Below, piece by piece: positions 45,566 to 54,700 of a stretch of 64,000 nt of DNA (position 1 is its first letter; each line of letters opens with the position of its first letter). The notes under the pieces were generated by a model that worked only from the letters and a program-made list of their open reading frames with translations, was not told the DNA's origin and searched no databases. The translations under genes and the position numbers were made by a program. This DNA is from Dyadobacter sp. UC 10. Lineage in GTDB: Bacteria > Bacteroidota > Bacteroidia > Cytophagales > Spirosomataceae. The stretch is from NCBI RefSeq assembly GCF_008369915.1, contig NZ_VSRN01000001.1, forward strand, positions 744,001 to 808,000, written 5' to 3'.

Positions 45566-47203
45566 TCAATTCTTTCCAGCCATCGTATCCAGCAGCATAT
45601 ACCTTCCTTTGTGCTTGTCTGTTTCCAGCTTGCTGTCTGCATCCAGGTACATATAATGCGCATCGCCCTCGGGTTTCACAGGCAGCCATTCCGGCAGGCC
45701 TTTTCCATTAGGGTTGTAGGTTTTGATGAAATTGGCGAAATATTCCTGCATCGTGGCGGATACTTTGTGGTCTTCCGGCGTCCAGGCGTAAACTTTGTTG
45801 TACCCGAGGTTTCCCATAGCGTACTCAATTTCAGCTGAATGCACCGCACCTTTGGGTAGTGGCGCTTTGGCAGCAGGTTCTGTACTTTTCGAAACGCCAC
45901 CGGCCAGGTTCGCAGTCACATTGCCTGCCTCGGCGGCCATCGCTGGACGCGGGCGACCGTACAAATAGCGGTAAACAGGTTTGCCTCCTCCCGTTTTGCT
46001 CTGTATATCAATCCATTTCCAGGTACCAAAACCGATAAAACGGTCGCCGGCCAGGTCGGTTGCCACTTGCTCCACTTCGGCATCCGAAGCAGCTGCATAT
46101 TCTTTCAAAACTTTGTCGGCCTGCTCGCCGTAGAGCTTTTGAACCGCTTTCGTATAATTTTCAAGCGTCGGCGTTTCTTTGCCCAGGATCATGCGGTAAT
46201 TCATTTCTTCCGTATTCCAGCCCGCAAGTAACGGTACCTGCGACTGTTTTCCTTCCTGGAAAGTTTTCAAAGGCGGTTCTGGAAAAAAGTAACCGTCAAC
46301 CGAGGACATGAACCTGCCTACGCCTGGCCCAGCGGTCGCTTTCAGCAATTCCTCGGCAGGTATAGCCCGCATTTCTGCCAATGATTTTTTACCAACCTGT
46401 TCGTTGAATTTCGCGCCAGCCTGCTCTGCCTGTGCCAGTGGTACGGGAGGAAGCGTGCCCAATACCGATCCGCTTTCGCCAATTGCACCAGCAAACAGAT
46501 TTTTGGAAAGCGGCGAGGCCATTAACGCACTCACCGACAGTGAACCAGCAGATTCTCCGGCAATGGTAACACGGTTAGGATCGCCTCCAAAAGCGGCGAT
46601 GTTCTGTTTTACCCAGGCCAGAGCAGCCGCCTGATCCAGATAACCGTAGTTCCCCGAAGCCTTGTGCGGCGATTCTTTGGTCAGATCCGCTGAGGCGTAA
46701 AACCCGAACACGCCCAGGCGATAATTTACCGTGAGACTTACAATACCCTTTTTCGCCATGCTTTCACCATCATAGCGGCCTTCGGAACCGTCACCAGCTA
46801 CAAAGCCGCCGCCATAAAAATACACCAGAACAGGAAGCTTTTCATTCGCGGATTGCGCGGGCGTCCACACATTGAGATACAAACAATCCTCGCTCATTCC
46901 GTCAGAACGAAATCCCATATCCCCAAAAACCGCATTCTGCATCGCACGCGGACCGAATTTAACCGTCTTCTTAACGCCCTGCCAGTTCTTTACCGGCTGC
47001 GGTTCACGCCAGCGGAATTCGCCGACTGGCGGAGAAGCAAATGGAATCCCTTTGAAGGCCCTTACGCCGGAAGCCTCCGTCACGCCTTCCACGGTTCCGT
47101 TGGCAGTTTTGACTTGCGGGGCCGAAGTTGATTTTTTAGTCTGGGCCAGTGCAACCTGCGTGATTTGGGCCGCCAGCAGCATGGTCATAAAGATCGTTTT
47201 CAT
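45566..47203 (-). CDS. Secreted type-B carboxylesterase/lipase
   Basis: 545-aa alpha/beta hydrolase exported by a signal peptide (MKTIFMTMLLAAQITQVALAQ). GVRAFKGIPFASPPVGEFRW is the family N-terminal signature, SEDCLYLNVWTPA the second, and the oxyanion hole is YFYGGGFVAGDG. The nucleophile is Ser218 in IAGESAGSLS and the likely catalytic His is in GAVHSAEIEYAMGNL. The natural ester is unknown; Bacteroidetes relatives often deacetylate sugars or cleave aryl esters. It is a single gene with its own terminator. Confidence 0.92.
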   Translation of the reverse strand: MKTIFMTMLLAAQITQVALAQTKKSTSAPQVKTANGTVEGVTEASGVRAFKGIPFASPPVGEFRWREPQPVKNWQGVKKTVKFGPRAMQNAVFGDMGFRSDGMSEDCLYLNVWTPAQSANEKLPVLVYFYGGGFVAGDGSEGRYDGESMAKKGIVSLTVNYRLGVFGFYASADLTKESPHKASGNYGYLDQAAALAWVKQNIAAFGGDPNRVTIAGESAGSLSVSALMASPLSKNLFAGAIGESGSVLGTLPPVPLAQAEQAGAKFNEQVGKKSLAEMRAIPAEELLKATAGPGVGRFMSSVDGYFFPEPPLKTFQEGKQSQVPLLAGWNTEEMNYRMILGKETPTLENYTKAVQKLYGEQADKVLKEYAAASDAEVEQVATDLAGDRFIGFGTWKWIDIQSKTGGGKPVYRYLYGRPRPAMAAEAGNVTANLAGGVSKSTEPAAKAPLPKGAVHSAEIEYAMGNLGYNKVYAWTPEDHKVSATMQEYFANFIKTYNPNGKGLPEWLPVKPEGDAHYMYLDADSKLETDKHKGRYMLLDTMAGKN

Positions 47204-47299
47204 TTCGAGATAAAGTAAAGTGCATATACCTCAGAAGCACTTTGGTAAATAAGACTACTGATCCGCGCAAAAAAGCCAACGCTCCATCGCCGCTTCAAA

Positions 47300-47800
47300 T
47301 CAATTCAGTCGTTTTTGCAGCCAGATCAGATCGAAATACCTGCCGTTTTTGTAGCCAATTTTCTCAAAATTCCCACATTCCTTATAGCCCAACGACCTGT
47401 GAAAATTCAAGCTTGCGATATTTTCAGATGAAATATTAACCAAGACATTTGATATGTTCAGCCCCCTCAATTCCCTTTCAAGCATATTGTAAAGTTTGCC
47501 TCCTAATCCTCTCCCTGTAAAGCCGTCTTTTAACCAATATGTCAGTTTCACCGTTGGTGCAAAGGTGCTTTCAGATCTGAAATGATAAGCATATCCGAAT
47601 CCAATTACGTCCCTGCCGCTTTGGACTACATATTTCGGAAGCTTATTCTTTTCATTGAACATCTCTGATATATCGCTCTTTTTTAGTGGCATTTCAGAAA
47701 AGTAGAATGTTGAATGGGTGACATAATAGTTGATAATATCTAAAATGTCGTCCGCATCGGTTAGGCTCATCGGCCTGATTGAGATATTGTCCGTGTTCAA
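47300..47800 (-). CDS. GNAT acetyltransferase, phosphinothricin-acetyltransferase-like
   Basis: 166-aa cytosolic N-acetyltransferase. The acetyl-CoA loop (motif A) is LKDGFTGRGLGGKLYNMLE, and motif B is SLNFHRSLGYKECGNFEKIGYKNGRYFDLIWL, which is typical of the PAT (bar-like) subfamily. The start IRPMSLTDADDILDIINYYV is also typical. It modifies a small amine, perhaps an amino acid or toxic analogue. It stands alone, 164 bases from the next gene cluster. Confidence 0.88.
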   Translation of the reverse strand: MNTDNISIRPMSLTDADDILDIINYYVTHSTFYFSEMPLKKSDISEMFNEKNKLPKYVVQSGRDVIGFGYAYHFRSESTFAPTVKLTYWLKDGFTGRGLGGKLYNMLERELRGLNISNVLVNISSENIASLNFHRSLGYKECGNFEKIGYKNGRYFDLIWLQKRLN

Positions 47801-47964
47801 GTGTAAGCTATTTTAAGCTGGCTGGATCGTTATGAAATCGTGCGCAAATTGGTGAATTATCGATCAGGGCATTCGATTTTACGATTGTTATTTCCTGTGC
47901 TTAGCGGACGTGATTTACAAACAGTTTTTTCATGGGCGTTAACAAGCCGAAACTGTCGCGGCGA

Positions 47965-49050
47965 TTACAAACCGGGACCTGACCGAAGTATCTGCTCCGT
48001 TTCAGTAACCAGGGCCTGCATCAATGCGGCTGCTGTTTTGTGTTTGAAATGGACCGGACTTTGTCCTGACCAGAAATTCACCATATCTCTTCTTCCCTGG
48101 GCCAGGGCCGCTTCCCTCAGCGGAGCGACCAGTCGCGTTTGCAGCGGAAATGGCAATACCTGAACCTGGTTCGGGATTTCCTCCGAAATCGTGTTACGTA
48201 TCATCCTGCCCAAGCGACCGGTCAGCGATTTGGAAAGCACCGTGTTGTTTGACTCCCCCGAAAGCAGCGCCGCCTTGTGAAGTGGCGTCGCATTGGACTC
48301 GTCGGTCACCAGAAATGCAGTGCCAAGCTGTACGGCATCCGCGCCCATCGTTAATGCAGACACAATTCCCTTTCCATCGGTGATGCCGCCGGCGGCGATA
48401 ACGGGTGTTTTTATACTCGCTTTGAGTTGCTGGACCAGCGAAAAGGTTCCGGTTAACGAATCAAGGGCCGGCCTCAGAAAAGACGGGCGGTGCCCGCCGG
48501 CTTCAAATCCGGCCGCCACAATGGCGTCGACTTTTGCTTCTTCCAGCAGCAGGGCTTCATCCAGTGTAGTAGCTGCCCCTACTGTTTTAATGCCAAGTCT
48601 CCGCGCATCACTCAATATGTCAGAAGATGGAACGCCAAAAATAAAACTGAACACAGCCGGCCTGATCTCGAAAATTGCCTCCACCTGTCTCTCAAATCTG
48701 GAAGCGATGTTTGGGTTAAGTTCCGGTAGCGGAATACTTAATGCGTCATAGTAAGGTTTAAAAAGAGACGTTACCCGTTCCAGGGTTTCCGCCGAAAGAC
48801 TAGTGAGGTCCGCATCGACATCCGATACCCAAAGATTGATGTTATAAGGCTTGTCAGTTTGCGATTTGATGGTCTGAGCAAACTGGCGAATCTGCCCGGG
48901 ATCCAGTGTGTAGGCGCCCAGGCTTCCCAATCCTCCGGCGTTGGATACTGCTGCCAAAAGCTCCGGCGTCGAAAAACCGCCACCCATCGGCCCCTGAAAG
49001 ATCGGATATCTGATGCCAAGGAGCTGTGTTATGCTGGTTTGATTCCACAT
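47965..49050 (-). CDS. Nitronate monooxygenase / 2-nitropropane dioxygenase family
   Basis: 361-aa FMN-dependent TIM-barrel enzyme. LGIRYPIFQGPMGGGFSTPELLAAVSNAGGLGSLGA is the family start (read in two parts), VDAIVAAGFEAGGHRP carries the phosphate/FMN region with the conserved His, and TPVIAAGGITDGKGI and LTMGADAVQLGTAFL close the flavin site. It oxidises nitronates such as propionate-3-nitronate, or acts as a related flavin reductase. It is the last gene of a same-strand run that starts with the Crp-type regulator; it begins 4 bases after the NTF2-like gene ends. Confidence 0.9.
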   Translation of the reverse strand: MWNQTSITQLLGIRYPIFQGPMGGGFSTPELLAAVSNAGGLGSLGAYTLDPGQIRQFAQTIKSQTDKPYNINLWVSDVDADLTSLSAETLERVTSLFKPYYDALSIPLPELNPNIASRFERQVEAIFEIRPAVFSFIFGVPSSDILSDARRLGIKTVGAATTLDEALLLEEAKVDAIVAAGFEAGGHRPSFLRPALDSLTGTFSLVQQLKASIKTPVIAAGGITDGKGIVSALTMGADAVQLGTAFLVTDESNATPLHKAALLSGESNNTVLSKSLTGRLGRMIRNTISEEIPNQVQVLPFPLQTRLVAPLREAALAQGRRDMVNFWSGQSPVHFKHKTAAALMQALVTETEQILRSGPGL

Positions 49051-49054
49051 GACA

Positions 49055-49432
49055 TTAGTTGGTTACATTCGTTAACAGCTTGTTTATAATGACCCACTTT
49101 CCGTCAATTCTGGTCAGCGAAAGCAGGTCGTAGTAATTAAACTCAAACATAGGCAGACGGACTTTTGCAACCGCAATCTGGTTGATAATTTCAATGGATA
49201 AAATTTCCATACGAAAACTCTCGCCCAGCTCAAAAGGGCTCTTTCTGTTCGCAACTCCGTCCAGATATTGGTCCAGCGTTTTGAAATACGGTTGTCTATT
49301 CACATCACCTGCTATCAGCGTTTGCGGATGAAATGCGCTGCGGAGCAGGTCGGTGTCTCCTTTAAAAACCCCATTGAAATAGTCTTGCAAGACAGTTGTA
49401 ATTGCTGCTGCGTGTTCTGTGTAATTGTTCAT
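49055..49432 (-). CDS. NTF2/SnoaL-like protein (putative lumazine-binding type)
   Basis: 125 aa of the cystatin-like NTF2 fold: AAAITTVLQDYFNGVFKGD, FHPQTLIAGD and FNYYDLLSLTRIDGKWVIINKLLT are typical of the lumazine-binding-domain (PF12893) group. No signal peptide. Function is uncertain; such proteins act as small-ligand binders or isomerase-like partners of the redox genes around them. Confidence 0.8.
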   Translation of the reverse strand: MNNYTEHAAAITTVLQDYFNGVFKGDTDLLRSAFHPQTLIAGDVNRQPYFKTLDQYLDGVANRKSPFELGESFRMEILSIEIINQIAVAKVRLPMFEFNYYDLLSLTRIDGKWVIINKLLTNVTN

Positions 49433-49505
49433 TGTGCTTTCAGGTTAGCCGGTATGCGCGGGTATACTTGTCCCGCGCATACCTTGGTGGATATTAATAA
49501 CTTCA

Positions 49506-50249
49506 TTACATATGGTGACCTGCAACGTGGCCGCCATCGAGATTGATGATTTCGCCGGTTACAAAATGACTGCCTGCAAGGTACAGTGCCAGTTCCGCCA
49601 CGTCGCTGGTCTCACCAATTCGGTCCACAAGGTGAAGGCTTGCCAGACTGTCTGCATCGCTGATCCCATTTTTCGCCTGAAGCGGACTCCTGATAATACC
49701 TGGCGCGATGGCGTTTACGCGAATATTGTTTTTCCCAAATTCAGCGGCCAGCTGTCTGGTGAGCGCGTGGACTCCGCCTTTGCTGGTTATAGGCGCAGTG
49801 CCCGGAAAGCCGCCGATTGCATGGTCCACCAGCACAGTACCAATATTAATAATAGAGCCTTCGCCTTGCCTGAGCATTTGCTTGACCGCCGCCTGGCTCG
49901 TAAAAAAGGTACCTTTTAAATTGATACTCAGAAAACGGTCCAGATAAGGCTCATCTACATCCAGGAAGCTTTTTGGCTCAAATATTCCCGCATTATTGAT
50001 CAAAACGTCCACAGTCCCGAACCGCGTTACCGCAGTGTCCACAAGCTGCTGACCAGTGTCCGGGTCGCTGATATCGCCGGCTACCATTGCGAGCCGCTCG
50101 TGATAACCCAGTTCGTTAAACGTCGCTGCCAGATTCGCAGCATTCGCGGAGTTAATCACCACGTTGTACTCGTGTTGTAAAAATAAACCGGCGATGGCCC
50201 TGCCAATTCCTGTGGATGCGCCGGTAATGATAACGGTCTGTCTTTTCAT
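49506..50249 (-). CDS. SDR-family oxidoreductase with an altered active site
   Basis: 247-aa classical-length short-chain dehydrogenase. The cofactor motif is TGASTGIG (residues 9-16), VAGDISDPD and LINNAG (84-88) follow, and the C-terminus has NAIAPGIIRSP and NLDGGHVAGH. The usual YxxxK is not intact: Lys157 is present in APITSKGG but the position of the Tyr holds Pro153, and the upstream Ser region reads NIGTVLVDHAIGG. Either a different residue substitutes or the protein no longer does standard SDR catalysis. It starts 7 bases after the tautomerase gene. Confidence 0.88.
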   Translation of the reverse strand: MKRQTVIITGASTGIGRAIAGLFLQHEYNVVINSANAANLAATFNELGYHERLAMVAGDISDPDTGQQLVDTAVTRFGTVDVLINNAGIFEPKSFLDVDEPYLDRFLSINLKGTFFTSQAAVKQMLRQGEGSIINIGTVLVDHAIGGFPGTAPITSKGGVHALTRQLAAEFGKNNIRVNAIAPGIIRSPLQAKNGISDADSLASLHLVDRIGETSDVAELALYLAGSHFVTGEIINLDGGHVAGHHM

Positions 50250-50256
50250 GATCTTT

Positions 50257-50478
50257 TCAGGCTTGTTTTTGAGCTGTTATCCCCCGCTCGCGTAGTACCG
50301 AGACCTGCTCTCCGGCATAACCCCAGTCGTCCAATTCAACTTCCCGGATCAGCACGTGGGTCAGGCTGGGGTCTTTGTCCAATACTTCGGTAATGAGTTC
50401 GGTAACCCCTGCTATCAATCTTTGTTTTTGCTCACGGGTAACACCTTCCCGGGTTACCTCAATTTTTACAAATGGCAT
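50257..50478 (-). CDS. 4-oxalocrotonate tautomerase-like protein
   Basis: 73 aa including the initiator Met; after its removal the catalytic N-terminal Pro is exposed (MPFVKIEVTREGV). QKQRLIAGVTELITEVLDKDPSLTHVLIRE and DDWGYAGEQV match the tautomerase superfamily. It may isomerise keto/enol or act as a small dehalogenase-type enzyme. It lies in the middle of the run behind the Crp-type regulator. Confidence 0.88.
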   Translation of the reverse strand: MPFVKIEVTREGVTREQKQRLIAGVTELITEVLDKDPSLTHVLIREVELDDWGYAGEQVSVLRERGITAQKQA

Positions 50479-50489
50479 GGTCGGGTAAT

Positions 50490-51026
50490 TTAAAGGGTGG
50501 CGAATGCGGTCAGTTTTACTTCAAGTTCAAATTCATTGTAGATCAGCGTATCTCCCAGATTCTGAAAAAAGTTACCGGAACGGAACTTCATATCGTAGCG
50601 GGTACGATCCACGAGGATCTTGCCGGAAGCAGTAACCCTGTCGCCCGAAACATGCACCCCGCCAGGGAAACTCGCTTCGTGGGTAATGCCTTTAATCGTC
50701 AGATCGCCCGTGATCTGATAGCTGTCACTTTGCAGATGATCTGCATTGGTAATGACGAATGTGGCTTCGGGGAAATTTTCAATTGCGAAAAAATCCTCCG
50801 AAAACAGGTGGCCGGCGAATTGGGCATTGGTATCCGGATCAGTAATGTCCAGAATCTTGATTGAAGTAGTGTCGATCACGAAGCTGCCTCCGCTGAGCTT
50901 TCCATTGTGCAATGTGAGCTCGCCCGCTTTGATGTCGATGGTACCGTTGTGGGCGCCTGTTACTTTTTTTCCTGTCCAGTCGATATTGCTCTCAGCACTT
51001 ACGACTTCAAATCTTTTAGTTTCCAT
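50490..51026 (-). CDS. YceI-family lipid/isoprenoid-binding protein
   Basis: 178-aa beta-barrel (lipocalin-like) protein. The start METKRFEVVSAESNIDWTGKK was preferred over 13 codons further upstream. FVIDTTSIKILDIT, HLFSEDFFAIENFPEATFVI and GDLTIKGITHEASFP are YceI signatures. Unlike most members it has no signal peptide, so it is probably cytosolic. A CRP-like palindrome lies 68-81 bases upstream of its ATG. Confidence 0.9.
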   Translation of the reverse strand: METKRFEVVSAESNIDWTGKKVTGAHNGTIDIKAGELTLHNGKLSGGSFVIDTTSIKILDITDPDTNAQFAGHLFSEDFFAIENFPEATFVITNADHLQSDSYQITGDLTIKGITHEASFPGGVHVSGDRVTASGKILVDRTRYDMKFRSGNFFQNLGDTLIYNEFELEVKLTAFATL

Positions 51027-51093
51027 TTTCTTTCTGTTATCAATTTTTAAATTTTGATAGCACAAAGTTGGACAGGTATCCGCAGGGCATTAC

Positions 51094-51107
51094 GTGATGT
51101 ATATCAC
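51094..51107. promoter_or_regulatory. CRP/FNR-like palindrome upstream of the YceI operon
   Basis: GTGATGTATATCAC is an inverted repeat of 5-bp arms (GTGAT / ATCAC) with a 4-base centre, and fits the CRP/FNR half-site pattern (TGTGA-N6-TCACA). It sits 13 bases past the stop of the Crp-type regulator gene and 68 bases before the YceI ATG, the right place for an operator or activator site of the operon. Confidence 0.6.
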
Positions 51108-51120
51108 TTTCGCAGGCAGG

Positions 51121-51699
51121 TCATTTATGTGTATTGTAAAGTCTGCTGAGCGTCTCGCGGGAAACGCCAAGGTAGGCGGCGATGAGGTGTTTGGGAACGA
51201 GGTTATAAAGTTGGGGGTACAAGGCAAGCAATTCTTCGTAACGCGCCCTGGCATCGTTGTTCATAAATGACAACAGCCTTTTCTGGGATGCCAGGTAACC
51301 CCGGTTGGTCCGCCAGCGAAAAAAATGCTCCACAGGATGCAGCTCACTGCATATCTTTTCGCGATCGTGATTGGAAAGACAAAGTACTTCCGCGTCAGTG
51401 ATACAATCGACATGAATGGTAGCCCTGGTCTGGTTGTACAAAGCACCGTAATCCGACGTCCACCAGGTTGGCATCGCAAATTGCAGGATATACATTTTGA
51501 TTTCGTCGTTGACAAAAAAAGCTTTCAGACAGCCCGAGACCACGAAATATTCACAATCCACAGCGCTTCCCTCAGAGATGACCACCTGCCCTTTTTTGTA
51601 CGATTGGGGTTTAAAATGAGAAAACACATAATCAAACTGCTCATCGGTCAATGTAGCAGTCTTGGCAATGTGCTGTTTCAGAATCTCTTTTGCATCCAT
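51121..51699 (-). CDS. Crp/Fnr-family transcriptional regulator
   Basis: 192 aa with a cyclic-nucleotide-binding-like beta-roll (YKKGQVVISEGSAVDCEYFVVSGCLKAFF in two parts, residues 35-65) but without the full cAMP phosphate-binding motif, a dimer helix and a short C-terminal helix-turn-helix (LVPKHLIAAYLGVSRETLSRLY). Cysteine residues are few, so it is not an Fe-S FNR. This small group is common next to YceI and redox genes in Bacteroidetes. It is the first gene of the same-strand run down to 47965 and may bind the palindrome just downstream. Confidence 0.88.
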   Translation of the reverse strand: MDAKEILKQHIAKTATLTDEQFDYVFSHFKPQSYKKGQVVISEGSAVDCEYFVVSGCLKAFFVNDEIKMYILQFAMPTWWTSDYGALYNQTRATIHVDCITDAEVLCLSNHDREKICSELHPVEHFFRWRTNRGYLASQKRLLSFMNNDARARYEELLALYPQLYNLVPKHLIAAYLGVSRETLSRLYNTHK

Positions 51700-51772
51700 G
51701 ATCAGGCGTTTTTCATTTCGTGGGCAAACCTCACTTCAAACATTTGCAGCTTTCAAATCAGGCATGAATCAA

Positions 51773-54700
51773 TTAAGTCCGGCCTTGCAGCTTGTAAATA
51801 TAATTGGTCGGACTCACACCGAACTGCTTTTGAAAATCGCGTGAAAAGTTGGTAGGAATGCTGTATCCTACCATATCGGCCACCTCGTTGATCTTGTATT
51901 TGTTTTCGGCCAGCAGCTCGGCCGCTTTTTTCAGACGCGACAAGTTGATCAGTTCATTGGGCGTCATGTCCGAGATACCCTTGATCTTCCGGTATAAAGT
52001 CGGCCGGCTCATGTTCATCATCGACGAAAGCAGGTCTACGTCGAGGTTGCTGTCGGCGATCCGTTGGGAGATGATTGTATTAAGTTGTTCCAAAAACTCC
52101 TTATCGGCTTTGGAGAACGCGATTCCTTTAATGTGCGTCAGTGGCGAGCGAGCGAAATATTCTTTAATAATGTTCCGGTTGTTGATCAGATTAGTGATCT
52201 GCGCGGCAAGGTGATCGAGTGAGAACGGTTTTTCAATATAAGCATCCGCGCCTACTTCCAGCCCTTCGATTTTTGAATTGATCGAATTTTTGGCCGTTAA
52301 CAGAATGATCGGAATGTGGCTGAACTGCACATCGTTTTTCATTTTCCGGCAAAGCTCGATCCCATCCATCACCGGCATCATGATATCACTGATGACCAGC
52401 TGCACGTTTTCGCGCTGCAATATCTCAACAGCCTGCTGACCATCGAGGGCGCGCATCACATTATAAGTCACATGCAGCTCCCGGCTCAGATAGTTAAGGA
52501 TCTCCACATTATCCTCTACCAGCAAAATCACCGGTTTTGCCGGGTCCACTGCCTCATTGGGCTCACCGGCCAGCAGATCATCGCCGGCAGACACTTCACT
52601 TTCCCCCGTCAGGTCCATTTCATAATCCTGATGAATCGGCAGCGAAAGCACAAAAGTATTCTGTCCCGCATCATTGCGACGGACTTCCAGCTTGCCCTTA
52701 TGCAGTTCGGCCAGCGACCGCGCCAGTGGAAGCCCAATGCCCGTTCCCTCCTGTTTCTGACCGGCTTCCATGCGGTAAAATGGTTCAAAAATTTTCTCCT
52801 TATCCTCGTCCCCGATGATCAGACCGTCGTTCGTAAATTCAATATGGAAAAGCAGATCATCGCTGCTGAAAGGCAGCAGCTTGATTTTCACAGACTCATC
52901 GGCATATTTAATGGCATTATTGATCAGGTTGCTGATGATTTTCTTGCAGGCTTCAATATCTACAAATGCCTGCAATGCGATTCTCGGAAGCTCAATTTTA
53001 TAACCTAGATTTTTTTGCTCAGCGGCCGGTTTGAATGTAGAAAACACATCGGCGAGCAACTCGTTGATATCTGTTTTTGTAAAGTTCAGACTAAAATTAT
53101 TCGCCTCCGCCTTCCGGAAATCCAGCAGCTGATTGGTTAAATCAATGAGGCGATTGGCATTTTTATTGATCATAGTCAGGTTCTCAAATGTTTCCGCATC
53201 TGCATTCTGATCGGCCAGCAGCTTGTCCAGCGGCATTTTGATCAGCGTCAGCGGCGTTCTGATTTCATGGGCGACGTTTGTAAAAAAATCGATCTTGGCA
53301 TTATAAATCTCCCGCTCCTTCCCGATTTCTATGGCTTCGATCTTGCGCTTGTTCTTTTCGCCCATAGCCAGGTGATAATACCGGAACAAAGTAAAGCCTA
53401 CTGCCGCCACGACGGCCACATACAGAAAATAAGCCCAGGCCGTCGCCCACCAGGGCGGCAGAATATCAATATTGATCCGTCTTTCCCGGCTATTCCAGAT
53501 CTGATCGTTGTTCGACCCCTTAATCCGTAACACATAATGACCCGGCGGTAGTTTTGAAAAAGCGATTTTTCTACTTTCGTCCATTGTAACCCACTGCGGA
53601 TCAAGCCCTTCCATTTGATATTGATAGCTATTCATTTCAGGGATCAAATAACTGAGCGCAGCCACATCGAAACTGAGACTGGAACGGTCATAGGGCAGCC
53701 GGATCGATTCTGTATAAACCGGCGATTCGGTAAGGGGAGAGTCTTTGCCGCCGATACGCAATTCCTGGTTGTTGGCCTGAATAGCCGTGACGTATACGGG
53801 CGGTACGTAAGTGTTTTTGTTAAAGGTGCCTGGCTTGAAGCTGATCAACCCGGCTACCGTGCCGAAAAACAGTGTTCCGTCGTCATTTTTAAATGATGAA
53901 TTGTAATTAAACTGCTCGCTGGGCAATCCATTGGCTTCGTTGTAATTTCTGAATTTCCCCATTTTCGAATCCAGCATCGATAAGCCGCGGGAGGTGGAGA
54001 TCCAGAAATTGCCCGGTTCGTCTTCTAAAACCCGAAAAACCTGATTATCCGGCAGTCCGTCTTCAATGCGGTAATTTTTAAATTTTGCGGTAACCGGATT
54101 GTACCGCGAAAGTCCGTGCTCGGTACAGAACCACAAATCGCCGTTTTTGCTTTGGTAGAGGCTGTTGATATAGTTATCGAGCAGCCCTGACTTATTCTTG
54201 GCATCGTACTGGATCCGGCCCTTTTTGCCGTTTTTTCGGTTGAAATAAAAAATCCCGCCGCCATAACTCGCCACCCAGAGCGTTCCCTCCTTATCCTCGT
54301 GAATGCTCTGAACCTGAGTATTCACAAAAGTCATCGGCGTGAAATTATCCGTGTCGCGGTTATATTTAAATAGCCCCGACCAGGTACCTACCAGGATTTC
54401 ATTTGCCCGGGTTTTATAAAGTGTCACAACAAAATTACTCCCAAAGGAATTGGGCAGGCTTGTCGTATAATGCCTGATTACCTTGTTGGTCCTCAGATCC
54501 ATTACGTCCAGCCCGTGCTCGTAGGTACCGATCCACAATTCGTTTCCGTCTGCCACCAGGCCGTGCAGGTTGCGGTAAGAAATGCTGCCTTTTTTACCGT
54601 CGGGCAGAAACGCTTTGAAAGTGCCAGTCTGCAAATCGAGCTGGTTCAGGCCGGCGTCCTCGGTGCCTATCCAAAGCTTACCGTACTGATCTTTGGTAAT

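Noticed and set aside
52316..53008. 230-aa plus-strand frame opposite the HTCS kinase region
   Set aside because: Shadow of the conserved kinase and receiver domains; no own features.
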